Source: Thermoprotei archaeon
GTDB lineage: Archaea; Thermoproteota; Thermoprotei; Thermofilales; B15-G2
Direction of reading: 5' to 3'
Assembly (NCBI GenBank): GCA_003649445.1
Contig: QMRV01000026.1
Location: 1 to 30,784 of the forward strand
Length of the DNA: 30,784 bases
Under the pieces are notes generated by a model that had not been told where the DNA came from, made no database searches, and saw only the letters and a list, made by a program, of their open reading frames with translations. The position numbers and the translations under genes are program-made. Positions 8,091 through 15,580 of this stretch are shown here, piece by piece. How positions within the stretch are numbered: the first letter of the stretch is position 1; every line of letters starts with the position of its first letter.

Positions 8091-8649
8091 AATACCTCTA
8101 GAAGTAGAAAGCCTGCTAGGAAAGAAAACTCTAATAGTAGGTGAAGTAGGCAGCGGCAAAACGCTCCTTACAGCTAGAATAGTCGAAGAACTTGCTTTAA
8201 GAAACTATGCAAGCGAAATAACAGTAATAGATATGGCTCCACCTAAAATAGGAAAAATAGGTGGCTTACTAAAGGAGTACTTAAGCGAAGAAGCCTTGAA
8301 GGCGATAAGATACCTGAAGCCCGAGAAAATTTATGCTCCCCGAACTACAGGCAAAACACCCGAAGAAATATTAAGTAAAGCTAAAGCAAATGCAGAAGCA
8401 CTAAAACCACTTCTCAAAGAATACTCAAAGAACCCGACCAAAATACTAGTAATAAACGACCTCACAATATATCTCCACCAAGGACCCTTAGAAGACATAG
8501 TCGAGTGCATAAATAAAGCAGAAACATTCATAGCAAACGCTTACTATGGAGAAAAGCTAGCAGACGACAAAGGTACAGAAATATCAACTAGAGAGAAACA
8601 GCTCTTAGAAGAGCTAATAAAATTCATGGATAAAATAATAGTACTATAG
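8077..8649 (+). CDS. Small P-loop ATPase in the thiamine operon
   Basis: A 190-residue soluble protein with Walker A GEVGSGKT (residues 22-29) and a Walker B-like KILVINDLT strand near residue 130. There is no ABC signature (LSGGQ), Q-loop or H-loop, so this is not an EcfA subunit. The hydrophobic strand plus acidic residue layout (TVIDMAPPKIG after a ~25-residue helix) fits a RecA/AAA-like or VirB4/FtsK-like small ATPase. Its first 14 bases lie inside thiW, so the two are translated together. Its function is not recognised; it may assist thiamine-precursor uptake or metabolism, or be a passenger. The plus-strand operon ends here, facing the minus-strand vapC. Confidence 0.75.
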   Translation: MSSSKIPLEVESLLGKKTLIVGEVGSGKTLLTARIVEELALRNYASEITVIDMAPPKIGKIGGLLKEYLSEEALKAIRYLKPEKIYAPRTTGKTPEEILSKAKANAEALKPLLKEYSKNPTKILVINDLTIYLHQGPLEDIVECINKAETFIANAYYGEKLADDKGTEISTREKQLLEELIKFMDKIIVL

Positions 8650-8654
8650 CACTT

Positions 8655-9083
8655 TCATCCTATCCAAATAGTCTCTTTAAGTCCTTTAAAGTGTTGGTCA
8701 CCTGTAACTACCTTGGCTTTAAGAAGCCTAGCCGTAGCCAAAATTAAAGTATCTCCCAAGCCAGGTTTAGACTTTAATCCAAGTTTTCTAGTATGTGAAA
8801 TTAAATCAAAGTATGCTTCAGCAGCTTTTAATGCAAGCGTAGAATCTATTCCAACAATTATCGAGAGCTCTTCAATAATTTTCAAACGCTTTTCAATAGT
8901 CTTATAGTCTACACCGCTGCGAAAATACTTTCTCGCTAATTCAGCTAAAACTATCGATGGTGTGTAGACGTATTCTGCTTCAATAATAATGTCTTTCACT
9001 TTAATGCCTTCAGTAGTACCATTAAAGTACTCGATCCAAGCATATGTATCTATAACGACGTTAATGTATTGACCTGTCTTCAA
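8655..9083 (-). CDS. vapC: VapC-type PIN-domain toxin (pair 1)
   Basis: A 142-residue PIN ribonuclease. Acidic metal-binding positions are present: VIDTYAWIEYF (first Asp), VLAELARK (Glu), GLGDTLILATARLL (Asp) and VVTGDQHF (last Asp). Family members cleave tRNA or rRNA and are held inactive by a cognate VapB. The start overlaps the end of the antitoxin gene by 23 bases, the usual VapBC coupling. Its 3' end faces the thiamine operon end 6 bases away. Assignment to the family is secure; its target is unknown. Confidence 0.88.
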   Translation of the reverse strand: MKTGQYINVVIDTYAWIEYFNGTTEGIKVKDIIIEAEYVYTPSIVLAELARKYFRSGVDYKTIEKRLKIIEELSIIVGIDSTLALKAAEAYFDLISHTRKLGLKSKPGLGDTLILATARLLKAKVVTGDQHFKGLKETIWIG

Positions 9084-9273
9084 GTCTATCCTCCTCTGTA
9101 AACTTACTTATTTTTCCTTTATCGATACCAAAGTACTTGTTTACCAGCGACCTACGGTACTCGAGTAAAAGTCTGCGAATAGCTTCATCAAAGCTACGGG
9201 CGCCTACTTTTCTCTTATATGCTTCAAGCAACTCTAAAGTATTTTTTGAAATACGTATAGTAGTAGACTGCAT
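9061..9273 (-). CDS. vapB: VapB-type ribbon-helix-helix antitoxin (pair 1)
   Basis: A 70-residue protein with an RHH fold: the strand STTIRISKNTLELL followed by helix EAYKRKVG and SFDEAIRRLLLEYRR. The C-terminal tail (FTEEDRLEDRSIH) is acidic and polar, as expected for a toxin-neutralising tail. It is the first gene of the vapBC pair and would bind its own promoter around 9275-9300, which has an AT-rich stretch (CGAAAATATAAAAG on the plus strand). Confidence 0.82.
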   Translation of the reverse strand: MQSTTIRISKNTLELLEAYKRKVGARSFDEAIRRLLLEYRRSLVNKYFGIDKGKISKFTEEDRLEDRSIH

Positions 9274-9310
9274 ACAGTATACTTGGAATAGCCGAAAATA
9301 TAAAAGTTAG

Positions 9311-9781
9311 TCAAGTAGACTCTACTTCCACTCTAATGTCTATAGGAAATCCTTTCTGTACAGTAGACCCAGTAACCCAGCCTCGTAGAGCCTTCTCAAC
9401 AATTTTCTCGACAGTAGCTCTATCAGCGCTACTCTTAACTTTAGCTTTTAAAACAATTTTCTCAAAGCCAGGCTTAAAGCCCTTAATCGCTAAGAAACCT
9501 CTAATATCAAAGCAGCCTTCGACATAAACATCAATACTGTCTACGGGAACCTTTAGTCTCATTGCATGCATTTTGACGGAAATAATAAAGCATGAAGCAA
9601 GAGAAGCCAAAAATAATTCAATAGGATTAGGGCCCTTACCTTCGCCACCACACTTAACGGGTTCATCAACTATAATCTTGTGTCCACTACAAGTCTCAAT
9701 AAAAGTAACATATTTTTCCTCATTATGGGCGTCCACCGAGAAAATATACTTAAACTTCTCTATTCGGGGACCTTTAGTCAT
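9311..9781 (-). CDS. OsmC-family protein lacking the usual second cysteine
   Basis: A 156-residue OsmC/Ohr-fold protein: DEPVKCGGEGKGPNPIELFLASLASCFI is the typical N-terminal strand-helix with the peroxidatic cysteine in SLASC. The second half (FKPGFEKIVLKAKV, then VEKIVEKALRGW) corresponds to the helix that normally carries the second, redox-active CP motif. Here that position reads RGWVTGSTVQKG with no cysteine. Ohr/OsmC proteins reduce organic hydroperoxides with both cysteines, so this member may be a one-cysteine peroxidase or a binding protein. It is a monocistronic gene with a TATA-like ATATTTATTT about 25 bases before its ATG on the minus strand. Confidence 0.85.
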   Translation of the reverse strand: MTKGPRIEKFKYIFSVDAHNEEKYVTFIETCSGHKIIVDEPVKCGGEGKGPNPIELFLASLASCFIISVKMHAMRLKVPVDSIDVYVEGCFDIRGFLAIKGFKPGFEKIVLKAKVKSSADRATVEKIVEKALRGWVTGSTVQKGFPIDIRVEVEST

Positions 9782-10266
9782 AAAATTGCTTAAAACAGCA
9801 AATAAATATCCTTAGTCTTGCAGAAACTATTTATAGTGCAAAGATTCTCATAGAAATTCGTTTAACTAAAATCTAGATAATTGTAAAAATAATATTTGCG
9901 AAGTAAAAGATCTTAGCAAGAATCGGGATGCAGTGGAAACAACTATAGGTAGTCTTCTCCTGTTTTGTAACACTTCTACCTTAATTTCGTAGATTCTCTC
10001 TATAATTTGTGTCTTCAGTAAAAACGGTGTCGATAGCCCATTCTTTTTGCAAGTTCTCTTCTACTCTAGAATTCAAGTTCTCTACTATTGAGCAATATTG
10101 TTCTATAGTGTGGTTTAAGTAGTTTGCAGAAACATCAGTGTGCCTTTATATGAGTTATGGTAGAACAGAATGCTGGCTTCTATTTTCTCTTCTAAATATT
10201 TTAACTACTACAGAATTAATTGTTAAAATAATATTCTGTAAGTCTGCTAATTAACATTAAGTGATA
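9782..10266. other. Gap with no intact gene; possible minus-strand coding remnant
   Basis: No open frame above ~60 codons looks like a protein here. On the minus strand, about 9985-10150, a 50-codon frame reads like real protein (LNHTIEQYCSIVENL, VEENLQKEWAIDTVF) before a stop, without a start codon in good context. It may be the remains of a lost gene. The right end (10190-10260) is plain AT-rich DNA, and the left end holds the promoter of the OsmC gene. Confidence 0.35.
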
Positions 10267-10686
10267 CTAGTTTTGGATAATTGCTATATCTGGTATATTT
10301 TTGAAATGTTTATCAAAAGTATATATTTCTTTTATTCCATGCTGTTTCATCTTAATATATGCTAAAGCATCGTTTGGACTGATGCTATAGCGTTGAGCTA
10401 TTAGTAGTGCTGCTTCATAATCTTCTTTAGCTACATCAAGTATCTTTATGTTTGATAATGAGAGCACTCGTAAAAGAAATTGAATACTTTTAACTAGACC
10501 TAGCCTAGATTCAATAATGTTTAGTATTTCGCTTAAGTGAATTACTGTTGTTGCTACTTCTTCGCCATTATCTACACGGGATATTATTTTCTTAGCTTTA
10601 TTTTTAATTAATTTTTCTTTATTGCTCAATTTTCTTTTAGGTTTAAGGAATGCGTGTATGAAGACAGATGAATCTAGGAATCTCAT
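10267..10686 (-). CDS. vapC: VapC-type PIN-domain toxin (pair 2)
   Basis: A 139-residue PIN protein. MRFLDSSVFIHAFLKP carries the first Asp, HLSEILN the Glu, ISPNDALAYIKMK the third acidic residue and IYTFDKHF the last Asp. There is a lysine-rich insertion near residues 17-32 (KPKRKLSNKEKLIKNKAKK). Its start overlaps the antitoxin stop by 4 bases. It is paired with an AbrB-type rather than RHH antitoxin, so it is not a duplicate of pair 1. Confidence 0.87.
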   Translation of the reverse strand: MRFLDSSVFIHAFLKPKRKLSNKEKLIKNKAKKIISRVDNGEEVATTVIHLSEILNIIESRLGLVKSIQFLLRVLSLSNIKILDVAKEDYEAALLIAQRYSISPNDALAYIKMKQHGIKEIYTFDKHFKNIPDIAIIQN

Positions 10687-10913
10687 TTTCTCAATGATTT
10701 TCTCAGAGCATGTGTGTCAGTAAAGTCATCCACTTCTACTTCTATTGAATCAAAGAATTCTTTTAAGCTAATTGTCTTGATAGGCTTAAGTCTTATTTCG
10801 TTTTCAGAGTACTCTAGCAGAAATATTGATGTATCTAGTTTTTGTCTAATACTAGATGGTATCAGTATTCTTCCTTGGCGGTCCATCTTAACCAGAATTT
10901 GCATATTCACCAT
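10683..10913 (-). CDS. vapB: AbrB/SpoVT-type VapB antitoxin (pair 2)
   Basis: A 76-residue protein with an AbrB-like swapped-hairpin DNA-binding domain: ILVKMDRQGRILIPSSIRQKL, followed by the strand EYSENEIRLKPI. The C-terminal region (FDSIEVEVDDFTDTHALRKSL) is acidic and probably wraps the toxin. The TATA-like run TTTAAAAATA at about 10930-10940 could serve it and the plus-strand gene beyond. Confidence 0.82.
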   Translation of the reverse strand: MVNMQILVKMDRQGRILIPSSIRQKLDTSIFLLEYSENEIRLKPIKTISLKEFFDSIEVEVDDFTDTHALRKSLRK

Positions 10914-11020
10914 ATATAGTAGTTATGGAATATTTAAAAATAGTGGTAAAATAATTAGTGCAGTAAAACACATATTTCGAGGAAGTTTAGTTAATTTCGG
11001 TAGTGTACTTAGCGAACATG

Positions 11021-11311
11021 TTTAGCGATAAAATAGGTTTATTTATTTCAAGTCTCCTAAGATACAGTTTCTTGAAAGCTGCGAAAAATAAGAAATTAGG
11101 TTTTCAAGCCATCATGGTTATGCTCTATGATGGTAGAGCGAAACATAGTTTAGGTCCTTTCGCTACTTTCGGTTACATAAGCGCTACAGAAGATGAGTTG
11201 AAGAGGCGCATAGAGGCTCTAAAAGACTTTAAACATATTTCTGTACATCAGTCCTGGACCACAACTGGAAACTATGGATCGAGTGTGCTGCATTCATTAA
11301 AGCGGAAATAG
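11021..11311 (+). CDS. Hypothetical protein, ~97 residues
   Basis: Not recognised. The frame can open at 11003, but ATG 11021 gives a cleaner N terminus (MFSDKIGLF). The middle (FQAIMVMLYDGRAKHSLGPFATFGYI) has alternating hydrophobic strands and a conserved-looking HSLGPF turn. It is followed by an amphipathic helix (TEDELKRRIEALKDF) and a short tail with HQSWTTTGNYG. Amino-acid use resembles a real soluble alpha/beta protein more than a chance frame. It is the only plus-strand gene in a block of minus-strand genes, and it may be a fragment of a larger protein. Confidence 0.45.
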   Translation, partial: FSDKIGLFISSLLRYSFLKAAKNKKLGFQAIMVMLYDGRAKHSLGPFATFGYISATEDELKRRIEALKDFKHISVHQSWTTTGNYGSSVLHSLKRK

Positions 11312-11407
11312 TTACCATACACTACAGTACTCCCCCTACTGCAGATAAAGTGAGTTTCTTGATAAACTCTTAAGAGAGGCAGGCTTCCTGTAAATGAATA
11401 GTATTGT

Positions 11408-11806
11408 CTATTCTCCTTCAACAACTACTGTTATATGACGTTCTCTCGCGATGTAGCACTGGTTTTCAACAAAATATACTCTAGCTGGGCCTAAGACTAC
11501 TTTGCTGTTGATTACTGGTAGAGTGAGTTTAGTTGAGATAAGTGTTGATCTAAGGTGAGCGTAAGCATTCCCTGGGTGCTGCCAGCCTTTAATAGGTACG
11601 AGGTCCCATAAAGCGTAACTGTAGTCTTCTACTTGCTCGGGCTTGAGTCTAACTAATGCTCCTGTAGACCCGTGGCTAAATACTGTTACTACGCCGTTTT
11701 CTACTGGACTTTCTTCAACTATCTTCTCTACTCTATCAGTTATATCGAAGAGCTTGTTAGGGCCATATGTCTTAATAATGAATGTTTTCACGTAGACTTT
11801 ACTCAC
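11408..11806 (-). CDS. YjbQ/UPF0047 family protein (paralogue B)
   Basis: A 132-residue YjbQ-fold protein. Family landmarks: a VTVFSHGSTGALVRL strand with the conserved His in SHGSTGA, the WQHPGNAYAHLRSTL segment and C-terminal ERHITVVVEGE. The strand that normally reads LGTWQ is LGPARVYFVE here. E. coli YjbQ has been linked to weak thiamine-phosphate synthase activity, but the physiological role of the family is not settled. Its start overlaps the upstream paralogue by 8 bases, so the two are translated as a pair. Confidence 0.82.
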   Translation of the reverse strand: MSKVYVKTFIIKTYGPNKLFDITDRVEKIVEESPVENGVVTVFSHGSTGALVRLKPEQVEDYSYALWDLVPIKGWQHPGNAYAHLRSTLISTKLTLPVINSKVVLGPARVYFVENQCYIARERHITVVVEGE

Positions 11807-12182
11807 CTTGAATCACCAAGTAGATTTTCCTCGAGCCCCCCTCTTTATTAAGTTCAAGTAAAACTATTTGCTGAAAAGTAGCTGTAACAGGAGTTCCGTC
11901 GACCACTGGTACTGTCAGACTTGTTCCTAGAACTGTTGCCGCTAAAAGCCGGGCCTTGGTTTCATCGCTTGAAAGTTTCTTAACGTATGTAACTAGATCT
12001 GACATAAGTTTGGGTTCATACTCTATAGTGAAGATGGGGCAGAGAGGATCCTCGGAGAATACTGTCACGGTACCGTTTTTAATGCCCGCTTTCTTTACTT
12101 CTTCAGCTACAGTAGACGTTAAATCTACAGCATAATATGTACCTTCAGTTTCTACAACGAGTTCTTTAACAACTGTTTTCAC
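11799..12182 (-). CDS. YjbQ/UPF0047 family protein (paralogue A, degenerate active site)
   Basis: A ~127-residue YjbQ-fold protein whose strand order matches its neighbour: ELVVETEGTYYAVDLT, GTVTVFSEDPLCPIF, LLAATVLGTSLTVPVVDG, FQQIVLLEL and KIYLVIQGE. The HGSTGA histidine motif is replaced by SEDPLCPI, while the FQQI strand is closer to the family's WQ motif than in the partner. A GTG at 12182 is chosen because it aligns the N terminus with the family; the frame can open at TTG 12197. The pair may work as a mixed oligomer in which each subunit supplies half of a site; that is inference. Confidence 0.75.
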   Translation of the reverse strand: MKTVVKELVVETEGTYYAVDLTSTVAEEVKKAGIKNGTVTVFSEDPLCPIFTIEYEPKLMSDLVTYVKKLSSDETKARLLAATVLGTSLTVPVVDGTPVTATFQQIVLLELNKEGGSRKIYLVIQGE

Positions 12183-12235
12183 ACAGCACACTAACAAGAC
12201 TACAATAAATTGTTTACTTAGCCTTGAACACTAGT

Positions 12236-12691
12236 TTACCATATGACTTCTACTCCTAGGCGCTCAGCTACATAAGATAAATCTATGTCACCTGTGAGCA
12301 CTGGTGCATTATATTTTAAAGCTAATGCTATCGTAGTAGCGTCGGCTAAAGAAAGAGTTCTTTTTCTAAGCCTCTGATCTGATGCTTTTTTCAAAAATAT
12401 GTTTCCCTCGATTTTGACACGAGAGGCTTCTAAAGCTAAATGAGGATCGAGGTCGACTACCTTAAAATACAGGTCAATGAATTCTAAAAATTCTTCTTCA
12501 CTTATGAAAGGTAACCTACCTTTTCTCCAGTGATAGGCAAGCTCACATATTATAAGATAATGTAGTAGGCCCTCAGTTTCACCAAGCCTAATAGACTCGA
12601 TTACATCTAAAGCCCGCTTAGTAATAGTACCTGTTAAGTCAGCTATTATCGCATAAGTATCTACTACGATTATTCTAGTCTTTTTAACCAT
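12236..12691 (-). CDS. vapC: VapC-type PIN-domain toxin (pair 3)
   Basis: A 151-residue PIN protein. VVDTYAIIADLTG holds the first Asp, LIICELAYHW the Glu, LSLADATTIALALKY the third acidic residue and VLTGDIDLSYVAERLGVE the last. It has a ~25-residue loop (GNIFLKKASDQRLRKRT) longer than in the other PIN proteins of this window. Its 5' end overlaps the antitoxin gene by 22 bases. Confidence 0.87.
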   Translation of the reverse strand: MVKKTRIIVVDTYAIIADLTGTITKRALDVIESIRLGETEGLLHYLIICELAYHWRKGRLPFISEEEFLEFIDLYFKVVDLDPHLALEASRVKIEGNIFLKKASDQRLRKRTLSLADATTIALALKYNAPVLTGDIDLSYVAERLGVEVIW

Positions 12692-12909
12692 AGTTCATCA
12701 GCTTCATCAAGCTCTTTTTCAGCTTCATCAACATTTACTTTTAGTAATCGACCTCTTTTTCTAAGCTCGCTCCATAGATCTTTAACTCTTAAGATAATTT
12801 TATCAGCCTCGACTTGAAGATCTAGCACCATACCTTCCCTAATATTCATTTTATCTCTTACTTCTTTAGGAATAACTATAACACCACGTTTACCAACTCT
12901 AACTTTCAT
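12670..12909 (-). CDS. vapB: AbrB-type VapB antitoxin (pair 3)
   Basis: A 79-residue protein: MKVRVGKRGVIVIPKEVRDK is a textbook AbrB/MazE swapped-hairpin start, followed by MNIREGMVLDLQVEADKIIL. The C-terminal helix (DEAEKELDEADELWLKRLE) is strongly acidic and would contact the toxin. It differs clearly in sequence from the AbrB antitoxin at 10683, arguing for independent acquisition rather than a local duplication. Confidence 0.85.
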   Translation of the reverse strand: MKVRVGKRGVIVIPKEVRDKMNIREGMVLDLQVEADKIILRVKDLWSELRKRGRLLKVNVDEAEKELDEADELWLKRLE

Positions 12910-13087
12910 TTAATATTTCCCATTTATTCTACATAGATTCAGATAAATATTTTATTCTGAAAGTTTTTAAATTAAAGTTAAATGCCTAAAACATATTTTC
13001 AAAATAGATTAAATTAAGTATAAGTTTAGCTCTGTAATTTCTATGAAAAATTAATCTTAAATAATTAATTATAGTAATTAGATGTAA

Positions 13088-13848
13088 TCACCTAAAAAGA
13101 ATTACTGGGACTCTAAGGAGGCTAGCTAAAACTAGTTTATGAAGTTCTCTTCTATCAGTGTAAAGTTCTGCTACAGCTCTTCTCATAATAGAATCATTAA
13201 GCATTTTAGCCGATGATATTTTCTTTTCACAAACATCTTTAGCGTAAGCATAGCTTAGTGGAGAAAATTCTCTACCTAGAAGTGTGACGTTGAGGCTTCG
13301 TGAAGATTCCTCAAAACTTTTACTTAAAGAACATTTTACTTGAATAGCTAACCCAAGGTCCTCGAGCTTGAATTCTTCTCTAATTTCTCCTCCTACACGC
13401 GAGCATACTCTATCAGCAGCCACAGCTATTCTCGCCTCAAAGTGTCTATCTTTGCGTATCAGGGTGACATTATTTTCGCTTTAATAAACTTTTAATGCAA
13501 TAGTATCAGTTAAGATCTCTCCTCCCCTTTTCTTAACTCTACTAGCCAGGTATTCAGCAAATTTTGTTCTATCAACATTATATCCTACGACTTCGTCGAA
13601 CTCTACGACCCACTCATTTTCCTTAGCAACTATTTTTATCCCTTTAACAGAGTAGTTGGCAATAGTCTTCGGAGTACTGAAAGCCTCAAAAACAGGAGCT
13701 GGTATATAGCCGCCGCAAAGTTTCTCATAGTTAGGCTTTCTCCTTTCTCGAGAACAACTACTCTAAAAATCCTTTTCTGCAGCTGAGAAGCTGCAGAAAG
13801 CCCAGCAGAACCCGCGCCTATAACTATGACATCGAGAAGCTTAGGCAT
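13088..13848 (-). pseudogene. Broken geranylgeranyl-reductase-family flavoprotein
   Basis: The N terminus at 13848 reads KLLDVIVIGAGSAGLSAASQL, a Rossmann FAD-binding start, then LEKG. After about residue 40 the frame must shift to recover NYEKLCGGYIPAPVFEAF, VKGIKIVAKENEWVVEFDEV and NVDRTKFAEYLASRVKKRGG. That frame stops near 13480. A third frame, from ~13440 to 13088, gives ARIAVAADRVCSRVGGEI (family: ADG.xSxVR) and LSYAYAKDV near the end. The GYI turn after the FAD loop and the RTKFAEYL helix resemble geranylgeranyl reductases that saturate archaeal lipids. Total coding is only about 250 residues against nearly 400 expected, so there are deletions as well as frameshifts. Confidence 0.72.
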
Positions 13849-13942
13849 ACTATTTTTGCTTTAAATCAATATTTAGCCTTAATTACGGAAAGCTACTAGC
13901 AGAAGCGAGGTCAGTAGTATTATTTAGTTTTACATAGAAGTA

Positions 13943-15076
13943 GTGAATGTGCTTCCCGAAGAACGAATTAATGCTGTTTTTAGAGGCGAAAAACCTGACG
14001 TCATGCCGTGGTTTGCTGACTTGACTTACTGGTATCATGCTCACTTAACTAAAGGAGATTTGCCTGAAAAGTATCGAGGGGATGAAGGCAGATTAAGACT
14101 CTATAAGGAACTGGGATGTGGAGCACACGAAGAACTCTACGGACCAGTAGTCAAAATATCCTACAAGACCATTAAAATAAGAACTTTCGTCGAGAAACTA
14201 GAGAGCGGAAGTCGGCTAGAGAAAACAGTATTCGAGACTCCTCTAGGAACTCTAACTAAAGTAAGGAAATACTCGCCTGTATCCTATAGCTCTGCTATAG
14301 TAAAGTATCCTGTAGAGTCGGACAGAGACCTCAAAGTACTCAAGTATATTTACGAAGACATGGTAGTCAAGCCAGATCACGCAGCCTACGAGAGACAGTT
14401 AAAGCTAATGGAAATGTGGCGCGGCTGGGGCATTGTAAGTAGCCTGCCTCCAAGAACACCTTTACTCAGAATAATAATCGAGTGGGCCGGCGTCATGAAT
14501 ACTTATAAGCTTATGGTCAAGTCAAAAGAACTTTTCGAAGAAGTCCTCGAAACAATGATGAAAGTCGACGACCCTATCTACGAAGCTATTCGAGGAGCTC
14601 CAGCAGAGTACGTTTACTTCGGCGAAAATCTTTCAAGCGATATTGTTAGCCCAAGGCTCTTCAAGAAATATTGCTTCGACTACTATAAAAAGAGAGTAGA
14701 GCAGCTTCATGCAGCTAAAAAGAAGATCTATGTACATATAGATGGAAGGCTACGAGGACTACTAAATCTTGTTCCAAAAACAGGCGTAGACTGTGTTCAG
14801 TCACTTACACCGGCTCCAGTAGGCGATATGCCCTTAGAGAAATTCAGAGAAGAAGCAGGCCCCATCGTCATATTGTGGGGAGGCCTTCCCGGCGTATATT
14901 TCAGCGAAAAATACCGCGAAGATCTCCTTGTGGAAACTCTTCTCAAGCTAATAGAGCTCTATCGAAGCGACTACAAGTTCATAATAGGTGTAGCCGACCA
15001 AGTTCCACCCGACGGCGACATCACTAGAGTGAAAAAGGTCTCCGAAATAGTTGAAGAGAAAGCTAAGTGCACTTAG
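13943..15076 (+). CDS. Uroporphyrinogen decarboxylase-fold protein (methyltransferase-like)
   Basis: A 377-residue protein of the UroD/MtaA superfamily. The N terminus (LPEERINAVFRGEKPDVMPWF) is the typical family opening, where the substrate loop follows the RGE-P-D turn. Later motifs are YFGENLSSDIVSPRLFKKY, the barrel strand KIYVHIDGRLRGLLNLV with a His in the position of the metal ligand in MtaA-like members, TGVDCVQSLTP and GVADQVPPDGD near the end. Haem-type UroD is unlikely because the arginine-rich N-terminal motif is absent; corrinoid-linked methyl transfer is the usual guess for such paralogues. It has its own short AT-rich promoter and is followed 39 bases later by a membrane protein gene. 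Confidence 0.75.
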   Translation: MNVLPEERINAVFRGEKPDVMPWFADLTYWYHAHLTKGDLPEKYRGDEGRLRLYKELGCGAHEELYGPVVKISYKTIKIRTFVEKLESGSRLEKTVFETPLGTLTKVRKYSPVSYSSAIVKYPVESDRDLKVLKYIYEDMVVKPDHAAYERQLKLMEMWRGWGIVSSLPPRTPLLRIIIEWAGVMNTYKLMVKSKELFEEVLETMMKVDDPIYEAIRGAPAEYVYFGENLSSDIVSPRLFKKYCFDYYKKRVEQLHAAKKKIYVHIDGRLRGLLNLVPKTGVDCVQSLTPAPVGDMPLEKFREEAGPIVILWGGLPGVYFSEKYREDLLVETLLKLIELYRSDYKFIIGVADQVPPDGDITRVKKVSEIVEEKAKCT

Positions 15077-15077
15077 A

Positions 15078-15090
15078 AATATTTAAAACA
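15078..15090 (+). promoter_or_regulatory. TATA-like box before the 15116 gene
   Basis: AAATATTTAAAAC lies 26-38 bases before ATG 15116. It suggests a separate leaderless transcript for the membrane protein rather than simple read-through from the UroD-like gene. Confidence 0.4.
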
Positions 15091-15115
15091 CTGCGCAGAG
15101 AATAGCTAACTTGTA

Positions 15116-15544
15116 ATGCTACCCATAGCGTTAGTTTTCGCTACTACTTACGCTCAGTTCATAAACGTTATGGAAGTACTTCTCTGGACAAGAGGGCTGT
15201 GGTCTCTTAGAGCACCATTTAAGTTTGATGCGAGGAAAATACCTAAGGACATGTATCATATTCTATTGGCTTTACTCTACATAGCACCCTTTGTCCCTCT
15301 AGGACTAGTAGAAGCATTTAAGCTTGCCTGGATAGTGTGGATTCTAAACGATACTACTTGGCACTTCTGGGCAGTAAGGCCTTCGGACTGGCTGAAGTGG
15401 ATTAAATTCTACTTTAATCCATTTAGCAACAAAGTACTTTGGTACGCTAGACTAGGTATTGCTCAAGTCAAGGTAACTCCTAAAAGAATGTTTCTAATAA
15501 CTTTAGCTAGAATACTGATCTTACCATTTCTACTTCTCCTTTAA
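15116..15544 (+). CDS. Small membrane protein, function unknown
   Basis: A 142-residue protein with about four hydrophobic segments: residues ~1-25 (LPIALVFATTYAQFINVMEVLL), ~48-72 (HILLALLYIAPFVPLGLVEAF), ~75-90 (WIVWILNDTTWHFWAV) and the C-terminal ILILPFLLLL. A tryptophan-rich loop (RPSDWLKWIKFYFNP) and positive charges (VTPKRM) follow the third segment. No family was recognised. It follows the UroD-like gene closely and converges with the glycosidase at 15581. Confidence 0.6.
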   Translation: MLPIALVFATTYAQFINVMEVLLWTRGLWSLRAPFKFDARKIPKDMYHILLALLYIAPFVPLGLVEAFKLAWIVWILNDTTWHFWAVRPSDWLKWIKFYFNPFSNKVLWYARLGIAQVKVTPKRMFLITLARILILPFLLLL

Positions 15545-15580
15545 TTGAGTTACAGCTACAATGCTAAACTTAATTGAAGT

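Noticed and set aside
8077..8649. EcfA-type ABC ATPase of the thiamine transporter
   Set aside because: Walker A is present, but the LSGGQ signature, Q-loop and H-loop are absent.
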